From JAGOTP01 sp964582475 (GTDB taxonomy: Bacteria > Patescibacteriota > Patescibacteriia > 2-12-FULL-60-25), in assembly GCA_964582475.1 (NCBI GenBank), contig CAZOQS010000003.1, forward strand, positions 98,681 to 162,680: 64,000 bases of DNA, written 5' to 3'. Each line of letters starts with the position of its first letter. The first letter of the stretch is position 1. Shown in pieces: positions 1-8,503 of the stretch. The notes under the pieces are model-generated. The model was not told where the DNA came from. It ran no database searches and saw only the letters and a program-made list of their open reading frames with translations. Both the position numbers and the translations under genes were made by a program.

Positions 1-143
1 CGTGGTCATCTCTACCCCCACATCTCATGTGTCGTACAATGTTAAATATGGTCTTTTTACCGACCCCTCCTTCTACAGATCGCCTACGACTCCACGGCCC
101 CTCTTCAAAAAGAACTGAGAGACGAGGAAGAGTGTACCATATA

Positions 144-172
144 TTGACTGACTCGCTGAATTTGGGTATCCT
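144..172 (+). promoter_or_regulatory. promoter of rpsT
   Basis: The -35 box TTGACT (144-149) and -10 box TATCCT (167-172) are separated by 17 bases. Transcription should begin near 179, leaving a leader of only about 9 bases before the rpsT ATG, so no Shine-Dalgarno sequence fits. In the 140 bases before it I see no gene. Confidence 0.65.
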
Positions 173-187
173 TCGCGACATCTTCCT

Positions 188-448
188 ATGCCAATTAAGC
201 AAGCTGCCATCAAAGATCTTCGCAAGAACCACAAGCGTGCTGCCAAGAACCTTCGTATGAAGGTTCACATGAAGCACTTGACCCGCTCTCTCACCGACTT
301 GGTGAAAGAAGGAAAAGCGACCGAAGCGAAAGAAACGCTTGGGAAACTTCAGCAAATCCTCACAAAAGCTGCAAAAACACACATTTTGCACACGAACAAT
401 GCGAAGCGCAAGATTGCGAGCGCGTTCAAACTGGTAAACAAGAAATAA
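188..448 (+). CDS. rpsT: 30S ribosomal protein bS20
   Basis: This 86-residue, strongly basic protein has the normal length and helical character of bS20, a primary 16S rRNA-binding protein that helps assemble the 30S body. It starts with the usual MPIKQAAIKDLRKN-type stretch and is rich in Lys and Arg throughout. The ATG follows the pyrimidine-rich sequence TCTTCCT rather than a Shine-Dalgarno site. It is a single-gene unit, with its own promoter just upstream and a strong terminator just downstream. Confidence 0.95.
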   Translation: MPIKQAAIKDLRKNHKRAAKNLRMKVHMKHLTRSLTDLVKEGKATEAKETLGKLQQILTKAAKTHILHTNNAKRKIASAFKLVNKK

Positions 449-455
449 AACTCTC

Positions 456-489
456 AAATAAACCCCCGATCTATTCGGGGGTTTATTTG
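456..489. terminator. bidirectional terminator between rpsT and holA
   Basis: A perfect hairpin of the form AAATAAACCCCCGA / TCGGGGGTTTATTT is followed by a T-run. It lies between two converging genes and can end transcription of both. Confidence 0.85.
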
Positions 490-510
490 TTTTTTGCTCT
501 TTCGACCAGA

Positions 511-1365
511 TTAAAACAGCGCTGGAAGCTCGTCCTCACGCAAATAGCCCTGACGTTGCAGCATCAACGCCTCAAGGAGGCGTGCAAATTGCTCTTCTGA
601 GTCTTGGGTGCGAACTCCTTTTAATTTTCGAGCAACGAAAGAGGGGATACCATTCTCATTTCCAGATTTCACTCGTTGATAGGCACGTAATTGCGATAAA
701 AATGGATAGAGCAAGGTATCTGGGCCCATACGTTCAACCGCCGCCCGCCATTCTGGATCCTGTTTTACGTAGGCGTCTGCCCAATCAAATAAACTTCGCT
801 CTGTTTGCAGGCTGCTGGAGGAAGAAGTTTCATCCAAACTCATGCCTGAAGCCGCCTGGAGGACATACAACGCCGCCTGCCACGAATCACCCTCCGAGAG
901 CTCAACGATGCGCTTCGCTTGAGCGTCCGTGAGCGTACAGCCTACAAGCAGCGCGCGGTCGCGGATCCACTTATCAAACGCGTGCGTATCGAGACGACCA
1001 AAATCGTACCGAATCCACTTAGGAAGCGTTGAAATACTCCTGAGTGTCACTTCCGCTGGAACATCGCTCTCAACCGTCACAACAATCACGTTTTCTGGAT
1101 CGACAGACAACGCTTTTTCAAGCGCAGCCACCCGTCCCTTCGGGCAATTCTTCAGTAGGTCGCGCACGCGCAAGAAGCGACGCGGTGTAAACAAGCTCAC
1201 GGTGTTTACGCGCTCAACCACTTCATCGATCAGCTCAGCCCCGTCTTGATGAAGCTGCTCAATGCTTGATCCTTCTTGATCGTATTTTTGCCGAAACGCA
1301 GCTTCAAGCTCACGGGCTTTTTCAAGCGCGCGATAAATATCCGGACCAATACACGCGATCAACAT
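511..1365 (-). CDS. holA: DNA polymerase III delta subunit (clamp loader)
   Basis: This 284-residue protein resembles bacterial HolA, the clamp-loader subunit that opens the beta clamp and works with DnaX and delta prime. Family features include the early segment with TVSLFTPRRFLRV, typical of the delta region that contacts the clamp, and a helical C-terminal collar domain ending in a QRQGYLREDELPALF tail. It is a little shorter than the E. coli protein (343 residues). It begins 2 bases after the polA stop codon, so the two replication genes are probably cotranscribed. Confidence 0.8.
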   Translation of the reverse strand: MLIACIGPDIYRALEKARELEAAFRQKYDQEGSSIEQLHQDGAELIDEVVERVNTVSLFTPRRFLRVRDLLKNCPKGRVAALEKALSVDPENVIVVTVESDVPAEVTLRSISTLPKWIRYDFGRLDTHAFDKWIRDRALLVGCTLTDAQAKRIVELSEGDSWQAALYVLQAASGMSLDETSSSSSLQTERSLFDWADAYVKQDPEWRAAVERMGPDTLLYPFLSQLRAYQRVKSGNENGIPSFVARKLKGVRTQDSEEQFARLLEALMLQRQGYLREDELPALF

Positions 1366-1367
1366 AC

Positions 1368-4085
1368 TTAGAGAATGGGCTTCATTTCATCCCAACGAAC
1401 GCCCGCCTTTGCTTCCACGCGGATCGGCACGCCAATCTCTCGAATCTGTTCCATGGTCTGTTTCACAACCGTTGCGACACGCTCTACATCTTCTGGTGGA
1501 ACTTCTAGCACCAATTCATCATGCACCTGCAGAAGCAGGCGACTCTTCGGGGAAAGGGTTGGCAGCATCGCATCGACCTCGATCATCGCGAGCTTCATCA
1601 AGTCCGCGTCCGTCCCTTGGACTGGCATATTAATCGCCATGCGCTCGGCCTGCGCACGCAACTGAGGCAGAGGAGATTGAATATCTGGGAACTGACGACG
1701 ACGTCCAAAAAGCGTCTCAGCATAGCCATTCTTCCGCACAAAATCTTTCGTCGCTTCCATGAAGACTTTTACTCCTTGATAGACCGTGAAATACGTTTCA
1801 ATAAATTTCTTGGCATCGGCATAACTGATTCCCGCAACTTGTGAAAGACCGTGTGGACCCTGACCAAAAATAATCCCGAAGTTAATCGCTTTTGCGATCC
1901 GACGCTGTTCTTTCGTGACTTCGGCATGCGGAATTTCCCAAATGGCGGAGGCTGTCTCTGTATGAATATCATGACCAGATTCGAAAGCTTCTTTCATGCG
2001 CTTATCGTTCGCGAGCGCGGCAACAACACGCAATTCAATCTGCGAATAATCGCAAGAGACAAGCGTGTATCCAGGAGCTGCAACAAACGCGTGACGGATC
2101 CGACGTCCGACGTCCGTTCGAATGGGAATATTTTGAATGTTTGGATCGATCGAAGACAAACGACCGGTCGCTGCCACCGCTTGTTGAAAGGTGGTGTGAA
2201 TACGCCCTTCTTCATCTGTCATCGTTGGCAGAGTTTCAACGTACGTTGATAATAGTTTACTCACCTCACGATACGACTCCACCTGCTCGATTAATGGATG
2301 TAGACCGCGCAACTTATCGAGCTCAGACGCAGCCGTTGAGAAGCCTGTCTTTCCTTTTTTTATTCCCTTCGTTGGAAGCTTCAGGTGAATAAACAAAACA
2401 TCTGCCAACTGGCTCGGCGACGCTGGATTGAAGGTCGTGCCTGCACTTTCTTGCATCTCTTTTTCGAGGCGTCGTTTGTCGTTTCCGAGCTCAATTGAAA
2501 GTTCGCCGAGGTACGGCCGATCGATCAAAATCCCATGACATTCCATGCGGAACAGTACGGGGATCAGTGGCAACTCAAACTCATGTAACACTGTTTCCAA
2601 GCCCGCTTCTTTAAGCTCGGTTTTTTGACGCTCGTTCAACGCGCGAATCAGGCTCGCAATCGCACACGGAGTAGGTCGCTCCGCTAACACATTCAACTCA
2701 TAGCGCGCGGCTAAGTCATTCAACGTAAACATGCGATCACCCGCGCTTAACAAATATCCAGCGAGCAACACATCCGCTTCCCAACGACGCGGAGGCGTGA
2801 GGCCAAGCTTCTTCAAGCCATGCATCGCTGCTTTTGCATCATGCGCAATTAATTGTTTATCGCTTGAAAATAATTCATCCAACGCCTCCTGAACAGCGGC
2901 GGATTTCAATTCTGTCTGACGTAATACGATACAGCGCTCACGATCCGCGATCGCAATTCCATACGCTTCATTTCCAAATAACGAATCGGGCGCTTCTTCA
3001 AGGATCATCACAATGAGTTCAGACGCCTCCATCAATTTGGAAAGCTTCTTCGCTGCATCAGCTTCATCTTTTGCGATCTCTTCCACTAAAATAGAAGAGG
3101 TAAAGGAGCCCTGTAAGCGCTTGTTCTTTCCAGTCGCTCCCTTCGATGCAGCGGTCTCTTTCACCGATACTGCTTCTAGTCCACTTTCTTTTTTACTCCC
3201 TTCACTTTTTCCAAATGATCGCTTCAATAATGTATTAAATCCCATCTCCTGGAGAAATGATCGCCAGGCCTCGGCGTCCAAAGGCCGCTCAGCCAAGAGA
3301 TCGAGTGACCATGAAAATGCGACATCTACGCGGATCGTCACAAGATCACGCAATACCGGCAGTTCGCCTTCTGCTCCAAGTAATTTTTGCCGAATAGACG
3401 CTCCCATCTTTGAGGCAGGATCATGCGCCGCTTTCAAGATCCCCTCCAGCGATTCAAATGATTGCAATAATTCTGTCGCTCCTTTTTCCCCAATCCCTTT
3501 TACCCCTGGAATGTTATCCGATGGATCTCCGCGCAAAATCTTATATTCCAAAAATTGCTCCGGCGTGAGACCAAAGACTTCGTGCAACATCTTTTCATCG
3601 TAGAGTAGTGTTTCGCTCACACCTTTTTTGAAGGTCAACACAGAAACATGCGAGCCGATCAGCTGCAGTGCGTCGCGATCACCGGTCACGATCGTCACGT
3701 CCCAACCATCCTTTGCCGCCCCGACGGCGATCGTTCCAATCAAGTCATCCGCTTCATACCCGTCCAACGAAAAAGACTCGATCCCCAAGAGCATCAGCGC
3801 ACGCTGAATGAGCGGGATCTGCGCATACAATTCATCCGGCTGCTTCGCTCGTTGCGCTTTATATTCTTTGAAAACCTCGTGTCGGAAGGTTGGGGCTTTC
3901 GTATCCCAACACGCAACGAACGCATCTGGTTTTTGTTCTTCCATCAGCTTGAGCATGACGTTCACAACCCCATAGACCGCATTCACAATTTGGCCAGAAG
4001 GAGAGGTCAGTGGAGGAAGCGCATGCCACGCCCGGTGAAGGAGCGCATTAGCGTCCAAGATGAAGAGACGACGAGGGGAAGACAT
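1368..4085 (-). CDS. polA: DNA polymerase I
   Basis: This 905-residue protein gap-fills and removes RNA primers. The N-terminal 290 residues form the FEN-type 5'-3' exonuclease (DANALLHR, YEADDLIGTIA, VTGDRDALQL). The C-terminal half carries polymerase motif A (DYSQIELR), motif B (RRIAKAINFGIIFGQ) and motif C (QVHDELVLEV). The middle 3'-5' exonuclease domain is degenerate: the Asp-x-Glu pair and the later Asp residues are not visible, so proofreading is probably absent, as in Taq polymerase. In the O-helix the usual Tyr of FGxxYG is Phe. I chose the ATG at 4085 (MSSPRRLF) because the upstream ATG at 4112 lies inside the tRNA terminator. Confidence 0.95.
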   Translation of the reverse strand: MSSPRRLFILDANALLHRAWHALPPLTSPSGQIVNAVYGVVNVMLKLMEEQKPDAFVACWDTKAPTFRHEVFKEYKAQRAKQPDELYAQIPLIQRALMLLGIESFSLDGYEADDLIGTIAVGAAKDGWDVTIVTGDRDALQLIGSHVSVLTFKKGVSETLLYDEKMLHEVFGLTPEQFLEYKILRGDPSDNIPGVKGIGEKGATELLQSFESLEGILKAAHDPASKMGASIRQKLLGAEGELPVLRDLVTIRVDVAFSWSLDLLAERPLDAEAWRSFLQEMGFNTLLKRSFGKSEGSKKESGLEAVSVKETAASKGATGKNKRLQGSFTSSILVEEIAKDEADAAKKLSKLMEASELIVMILEEAPDSLFGNEAYGIAIADRERCIVLRQTELKSAAVQEALDELFSSDKQLIAHDAKAAMHGLKKLGLTPPRRWEADVLLAGYLLSAGDRMFTLNDLAARYELNVLAERPTPCAIASLIRALNERQKTELKEAGLETVLHEFELPLIPVLFRMECHGILIDRPYLGELSIELGNDKRRLEKEMQESAGTTFNPASPSQLADVLFIHLKLPTKGIKKGKTGFSTAASELDKLRGLHPLIEQVESYREVSKLLSTYVETLPTMTDEEGRIHTTFQQAVAATGRLSSIDPNIQNIPIRTDVGRRIRHAFVAAPGYTLVSCDYSQIELRVVAALANDKRMKEAFESGHDIHTETASAIWEIPHAEVTKEQRRIAKAINFGIIFGQGPHGLSQVAGISYADAKKFIETYFTVYQGVKVFMEATKDFVRKNGYAETLFGRRRQFPDIQSPLPQLRAQAERMAINMPVQGTDADLMKLAMIEVDAMLPTLSPKSRLLLQVHDELVLEVPPEDVERVATVVKQTMEQIREIGVPIRVEAKAGVRWDEMKPIL

Positions 4086-4112
4086 GTGAGAGAGCGTAGC
4101 ATGAACTAACAC

Positions 4113-4141
4113 AAAAAGAACCCTCTTTCGAGGGTTCTTTT
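4113..4141 (-). terminator. terminator of tRNA-Cys
   Basis: The hairpin AAAAGAACCCTC / GAGGGTTCTTTT with flanking A/T runs lies directly downstream of tRNA-Cys on the minus strand and upstream of polA. Confidence 0.8.
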
Positions 4142-4143
4142 CT

Positions 4144-4218
4144 TGGAGGCGTGGGCGGGAATCGAACCCGCGAATAGGGGTTTTGCAGACCCCCGCCTTA
4201 CCACTTGGCCACCACGCC
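4144..4218 (-). tRNA. tRNA-Cys (GCA)
   Basis: Read on the minus strand this gives a full 75-base cloverleaf. The acceptor is GGCGTGG/CCACGCC, the anticodon stem is GGGGT/ACCCC around CTGCAAA (anticodon GCA), and the T-arm is GCGGG TTCGATT CCCGC. The discriminator is U, as expected for tRNA-Cys, and the CCA end is encoded. Confidence 0.95.
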
Positions 4219-4311
4219 TTGCTCGGCTTAGCGAACTACGTTCCGTGTAGCGAGTCCGACTCGCCACACTGCACTACGCTCGCTGCCTCCGCTTACTCGC
4301 TTCGCTCGTAG
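4218..4311 (-). repeat. tRNA-upstream repeat, copy 1
   Basis: The 5' flank of tRNA-Cys (minus strand) contains CTACGAGCGAAGCGAGTAAG, a nearby AGGCA and GTGCAG, and then TAAGCCGAGCA touching the tRNA. The same elements in the same order precede tRNA-Ser at 37599-37692. The middle part differs. Between 4312 and 4414 I see no gene. Confidence 0.6.
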
Positions 4312-4414
4312 ACCGACAACTTCACTACGCTGCGGAAACGGTGCAAACGCGCTGGGATAGTAGCAAAGGGCGGGGGGTTCGTGAAGCGGGGGAGACGAAG
4401 GGGAGAAGTGAATG

Positions 4415-4443
4415 AAAAAGCCCTCCGGTCGGAGGGCTTTTTC
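4415..4443 (-). terminator. terminator of the 3D-domain gene
   Basis: The hairpin AAAAAGCCCTCC / GGAGGGCTTTTT starts 2 bases beyond the stop codon of the minus-strand gene. Confidence 0.85.
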
Positions 4444-4445
4444 TG

Positions 4446-5096
4446 TTATTTTGCGAGCTTTGTTTGGAGAGCGGCGGTCTTCAGGGCGCGTTTTAAGGCG
4501 TTTTCTTGAGCGATGCGCTTCCACTGGGTATCTGTATTGTCACCCATTTCGATGACTTCGATTTTAACATTGCGTTTGAGGCCGAATTTACGGGCATCGG
4601 CTTTGTTGAGCATCCAGACGTCGGCGCGTAAGGTATAGCGAGGATTCATGCGGTCGTGCACTTCAAAAATACGATCTCCGAACAGCTCTGGAATACGTAC
4701 TTTTGTATTGAAGGGCAAGAAGTTTGCCGCCAAAATCCCATCACGCACCTGCGAACCGTCGGCCGTGGTAAACGGCGTACTGTCCGTCTGACCTGGCTCA
4801 GAGTTGTAAGCGGTCATACTAATCGTATAGACCTTCAATGCGGGCTGTCGTTCCACAGGAATGACTTCCAATACTGCTGGCTCACCGATCTCTGAACGCA
4901 TGTCAGATTCTTCTAAAAGCTCCGTTACTTCTGAGCTTGCCACAATCTCCGTAGCTGTCTCCGTACCCATTTCAGGAACAACCTGAGCTTGAACGGTCTG
5001 AACAGGGGTAATAACGAGGGAAAGAGCAAACACAGCTGATAAAACGACCTGATTAAGGGGGCGTTTACCACCATCGGACGAAGCAGTTGAGTTCAT
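4446..5096 (-). CDS. secreted 3D-domain protein
   Basis: This 216-residue protein has an N-terminal hydrophobic segment (about residues 15-36, ending VQAQ) that fits a signal peptide, then a Glu/Thr-rich linker. Its 3D domain starts at MTAYNSEPGQTDSTPF, and the segment VHDRMNPRY...RADVWM supplies the three conserved Asp residues. In known proteins this double-psi beta-barrel fold is tied to cell-wall lytic or resuscitation functions. The C-terminal 35 residues form a Lys/Arg/Gln-rich helix. I chose the start MNSTASSD because the ATG at 5153 lies upstream of a hairpin in the leader. The neighbouring penicillin-binding protein suggests a wall role, which is inference. Confidence 0.75.
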   Translation of the reverse strand: MNSTASSDGGKRPLNQVVLSAVFALSLVITPVQTVQAQVVPEMGTETATEIVASSEVTELLEESDMRSEIGEPAVLEVIPVERQPALKVYTISMTAYNSEPGQTDSTPFTTADGSQVRDGILAANFLPFNTKVRIPELFGDRIFEVHDRMNPRYTLRADVWMLNKADARKFGLKRNVKIEVIEMGDNTDTQWKRIAQENALKRALKTAALQTKLAK

Positions 5097-5110
5097 AGTC
5101 TGGATACAAC

Positions 5111-5132
5111 AAAAGCCCTGTTCGGGCTCTTG
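5111..5132 (-). other. terminator-like hairpin in the leader of the 3D-domain gene
   Basis: On the minus strand GAGCCC / GGGCTT with a 5-base loop is followed by TTTTG, 15 bases before the chosen ATG. It could act as an attenuator if transcription starts upstream of it. Confidence 0.4.
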
Positions 5133-5215
5133 GAGGACAACAACGTACCACATTTGCAGGTTTTTGTCAACGGAAGTACACTGTTTTTACGCTTAATCAA
5201 GCCAAATTACTACCT

Positions 5216-7855
5216 ATGTACCTTTCTCGTATTAGCTCACTGTTGCGTCGACCGTCAAAAATGACGCCCCAACCGGCTCCCCGAGATCGGAAAGGTCGTA
5301 TTTTTCGGTTTTTGAAGAAGGCGGCTCTCGTCTGTATCGGATTAGGGGCCGTTGGGATCTTCTGTTTCACGATTTTCTTGGCCTGGGTGAGTCGCGATCT
5401 TCCAAATCCGGACACCTTATCGACACGTGAAGTCCCTCAATCGACGAAAATCTTTGATCGTACGGGAAAACAGCTTTTGTACGAACTCCATGGCGATGAA
5501 AAACGTACGCTCGCAAAAATTGAAGATATTCCTCTCACCATGCAGCACGCAACGATCTCGATCGAAGATCGAAGCTTCTACAAGCATCATGGCGTGTATT
5601 GGAAAGGCTTGGTACGCGCACTTGGGATGAGCGTCCTTACGCAAACTCGCGTAAAGGGAACCTCAACCCTCACACAACAGCTCGTAAAAAATGCGATTCT
5701 GACCAACGAGCGCTCCTTGATGCGTAAAGCGAAGGAGTTTGTACTTGCGCTTCAAATCGAACGGACTTTTTCGAAGGATCAGATCTTGCAGCTGTACCTA
5801 AATGAAATTCCATACGGCTCAACGATCTACGGCATTGAATCCGCGTCCCAAAGCTACTTCGGCAAGACCGCAAAAGATCTTACCCTGGATGAAACCGCTC
5901 TTCTCGCTGCCATTCCTCAAGCCCCAGATCTCTATTCTCCGTATGGAACGGGAACACGTGGCGATAACCGTCCACGCTTAGTTGTACGTCAACATTATAT
6001 TTTGGACGTCATGGCGGAAGAAGGCTACGTCACCAAAGAAGAAGCGGATGCCGCCAAGAAAATTCCAACACTCGATAAACTCAAACCAAAAACGTACAGC
6101 GCGATCAAAGCCCCACACTTCGTCATGGATGTGCGTGCACAGCTAGTTGAAGCCTATGGTTTAAAGCGAACTGAAGAAGGCGGGCTTCGTGTCATTACGA
6201 CTTTGGATTGGGACAAACAACAAATTGCCGAACAAGAGGTCGTGAAGGGCGTGGAGGCACGTGGCAAAGCCTTTAAGTTTACGAATGCTGCGCTTATTTC
6301 GCTCGATCCAAAAACCGGACACGTGCTTGCCATGGTTGGATCAAAAGATTTCTACGATGACGCCATCGATGGACAGGTAAACGTCACACTTCGTCCACGC
6401 CAACCGGGCTCAAGTTTCAAACCGATTGTCTACGGACTCGCATTTTCTCGCGGCTATCTTCCTCAGACAATGGTATGGGACGTAGACACAGTTTTCCGCT
6501 CCGATAGCGGAAACTACTCCCCTCGCAACTATGACTTCAAACAGCACGGGCCACTCACCTTGCGATCTGCGCTTCAGAACTCTCTCAATACACCCGCAGT
6601 CAAAACACTTTATTTGGTGGGACTTGGGCGTACGCTCGATTTTGCGGAACGATTAGGCTACACCACCTTACGTGAAAGAAGTCGTTTTGGCTTATCACTC
6701 GCACTCGGGGGCGGGGAGGTTCGTCCAATTGAACACGCGGCGGCGTTCGCGGCATTTGGAAACGATGGAGTAAAAATGCCAACAACGTCTATCCTACGTG
6801 TTGAGGATCACGACGGCGTTGTACTGCAAGAATGGAAGCCAAGCGACGGAGAACGCGTGATCGACTCACAAGCAGCTCGCTTGTTGGCCGATGTCATGAG
6901 CGACAATCAAGCGCGTGCCATGGTCTTTAGTCCGGCCGCCCGCGGCTTCCTCACGCTGTCAGATCGCCCCGTTGCCGCAAAAACAGGAACGACCAACAAC
7001 TTCAACGATGCTTGGACGGTTGGATTCACTCCGAACCTTGCAACGGTTGTCTGGGTTGGGAATAGTGATGGAAAAGAAATGAGCCGCGGAGCGGATGGTT
7101 CGGTCATCGCTGCTCCAATTTGGGGTGGATACATGAAGCAAGTCATGAAGACGATGCCGATCGAACGCTTTAAGGCTCCGGAGGCACCAACGACCGATAA
7201 ACCTGCCATTCTTGGAACTGCGTTTACCCAAAGAGTACGAGTTGTGAAAACCAGCGGTAAACTCGCCACCGAACAAACCCCTCCAGAGCTGGTCGAAGAA
7301 CGGACGTACTACACCCCTCACGAAATTCTGTACTACATCGACAAAGAAGATCCGCTCGGTGAAACGCCTACCAATCCTGCCCAAGATCCTCAGTTTGAAA
7401 ACTGGGAACGAGCGGTTCAGCTCTGGACGAGTAAAGCCACCAGTACGCAGTTCGGCCCTATTCCAACCGAAGTAGACAACCAGCACTCACCAGACATGCA
7501 ACCTGTTGTCACCATTCTTGTGCCCAACACGGAGGAACCGATCACTACGCGTATTTTGCCCGTTCAAGTTTCCGCAACAACTCAGCGCATCATTCAAATG
7601 TACGAGATCTTGCTGAATGGCCAGACGATCGGAACCGCTAACGCCGCTAGCTTTAGCGTGATCCTTCCGCAGGAGCTGGTTGCTGGGCGACACACACTCA
7701 CGATCGTTGCGATCGACGATGTCGGAAACCGAGGAGAGGCGAACGTCGCGATCAACTATATGACGACAGCCACCGAACAGCTTCCTCCGCCAACGGACAC
7801 CGGTATCACAACCATCGACGCTCTCTGGAACACCAGCGGCACCGCCCCCTTCTAA
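5216..7855 (+). CDS. class A penicillin-binding protein (PBP1A type)
   Basis: This 879-residue bifunctional enzyme polymerises and cross-links peptidoglycan. A basic cytoplasmic tail and one membrane span (about 34-58) come first. The GT51 glycosyltransferase domain has EDRSFYKHHG at 117-126, GTSTLTQQLVKNAIL and QILQLYLNEIPYG. The transpeptidase domain has SSFK near residue 399, SLN near 456 and KTGTTNNFNDAW near 588. After about residue 760 there is an extra Ig-like beta domain (PVVTILVPNTEEP onward) and a Pro/Thr tail that many PBPs lack. The start MYLSRISS follows CTACCT with no Shine-Dalgarno site. Confidence 0.95.
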   Translation: MYLSRISSLLRRPSKMTPQPAPRDRKGRIFRFLKKAALVCIGLGAVGIFCFTIFLAWVSRDLPNPDTLSTREVPQSTKIFDRTGKQLLYELHGDEKRTLAKIEDIPLTMQHATISIEDRSFYKHHGVYWKGLVRALGMSVLTQTRVKGTSTLTQQLVKNAILTNERSLMRKAKEFVLALQIERTFSKDQILQLYLNEIPYGSTIYGIESASQSYFGKTAKDLTLDETALLAAIPQAPDLYSPYGTGTRGDNRPRLVVRQHYILDVMAEEGYVTKEEADAAKKIPTLDKLKPKTYSAIKAPHFVMDVRAQLVEAYGLKRTEEGGLRVITTLDWDKQQIAEQEVVKGVEARGKAFKFTNAALISLDPKTGHVLAMVGSKDFYDDAIDGQVNVTLRPRQPGSSFKPIVYGLAFSRGYLPQTMVWDVDTVFRSDSGNYSPRNYDFKQHGPLTLRSALQNSLNTPAVKTLYLVGLGRTLDFAERLGYTTLRERSRFGLSLALGGGEVRPIEHAAAFAAFGNDGVKMPTTSILRVEDHDGVVLQEWKPSDGERVIDSQAARLLADVMSDNQARAMVFSPAARGFLTLSDRPVAAKTGTTNNFNDAWTVGFTPNLATVVWVGNSDGKEMSRGADGSVIAAPIWGGYMKQVMKTMPIERFKAPEAPTTDKPAILGTAFTQRVRVVKTSGKLATEQTPPELVEERTYYTPHEILYYIDKEDPLGETPTNPAQDPQFENWERAVQLWTSKATSTQFGPIPTEVDNQHSPDMQPVVTILVPNTEEPITTRILPVQVSATTQRIIQMYEILLNGQTIGTANAASFSVILPQELVAGRHTLTIVAIDDVGNRGEANVAINYMTTATEQLPPPTDTGITTIDALWNTSGTAPF

Positions 7856-7889
7856 AAAGACAATAAAAGAGCCGATTTATCCCAGAACA

Positions 7890-7918
7890 TTGACTTTTTC
7901 TGGGATTTTGGCATACTA
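7890..7918 (+). promoter_or_regulatory. possible promoter of the GC-rich lipoprotein gene
   Basis: TTGACT (7890-7895) is followed after 16-17 bases by CATACT/ATACTA. The -35 box lies in the loop of the hairpin TCCCAGAA/TTCTGGGA that ends the PBP gene. The roughly 190-base leader from here to 8109 contains a perfect CGGGCT/AGCCCG hairpin at about 7987-8003. Confidence 0.45.
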
Positions 7919-8109
7919 GGCGGTCCCGTCTGCGTGAAAAACGCACAAACTACGGGATTCGCACCCTCTCTTCGCTTCGCATAACCGGGCTTTTAGAGCC
8001 CGTTCACAATCCAGATCACTTTCGGCGTAAGCCCGTCCGGTCTACGCCTCACCACTCTCAACCCAGCACGTCCGCATCCCTGAGCCATCCGCTCGGAAGG
8101 AGTTTCCCT

Positions 8110-8382
8110 ATGGTGTTCCGTCGACTGATTTCGTTCGCCTTCCTCATCGCCCTCGGCGCCTGCGCGCCCGTCGACCCGGTCGGCGGCGGACAGATCCACA
8201 CGCGGTGCGTCGTGGATGGGGGACGTGTTCAGTCCCCGAGCTGTGGGGAGCAGCAGTACATCCTGTGCCTGGTAGGCACGGATGCTGGCAACGGGCTGAG
8301 CCAGGCCCGCTGCTGCAACAATTCCGAGACCGAAGCGAGCTGCCTGCAGCGCGCCGGTCTCGCCGCCGACGCCAGCCGCTAA
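8110..8382 (+). CDS. small GC-rich cysteine-rich lipoprotein, unknown function
   Basis: This 90-residue protein has a classic lipoprotein signal: MVFRRLISF, a hydrophobic stretch, then LGAC with the lipidated Cys at about residue 18. The mature part has six further Cys (CVVDGG, PSCGEQQ, LCLVG, a CC pair, and SCLQR), suggesting disulfides in an exported protein. A strong AAGGAG lies 9 bases before the ATG, unlike the core genes. Third codon positions are mostly G or C, richer than the flanking PBP and dnaN genes. I recognise no family. It is one of the GC-rich cassette genes. Confidence 0.65.
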   Translation: MVFRRLISFAFLIALGACAPVDPVGGGQIHTRCVVDGGRVQSPSCGEQQYILCLVGTDAGNGLSQARCCNNSETEASCLQRAGLAADASR

Positions 8383-8422
8383 CCGGCTGGCGATCGAGAA
8401 GTGATCTGAAGCGAAGCTCAAA

Positions 8423-8464
8423 CGGGCCCGGAGGACGAGATACACTCGTTCCTTCCGGGCCCGG
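8423..8464 (+). other. GC-rich hairpin after cassette gene
   Basis: CGGGCCCGGAGGACGAG pairs with CTCGTTCCTTCCGGGCCCG across an ATACA loop, with two single-base bulges. Only a weak T-rich tail follows (CTTCATTTCTC). It may be a terminator of a GC-rich donor or another structured site. Confidence 0.6.
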
Positions 8465-8503
8465 CTTCATTTCTCTCAAAAATGCGTCCGTTCGCTCTTC
8501 GTG

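Noticed and set aside
27..260. 77-codon plus-strand frame before rpsT
   Set aside because: It overlaps the rpsT promoter and the start of rpsT in a different frame.
4228..4524. 98-codon minus-strand frame between tRNA-Cys and the 3D-domain gene
   Set aside because: It spans a terminator, overlaps the real gene in another frame, and covers the tRNA-upstream repeat.
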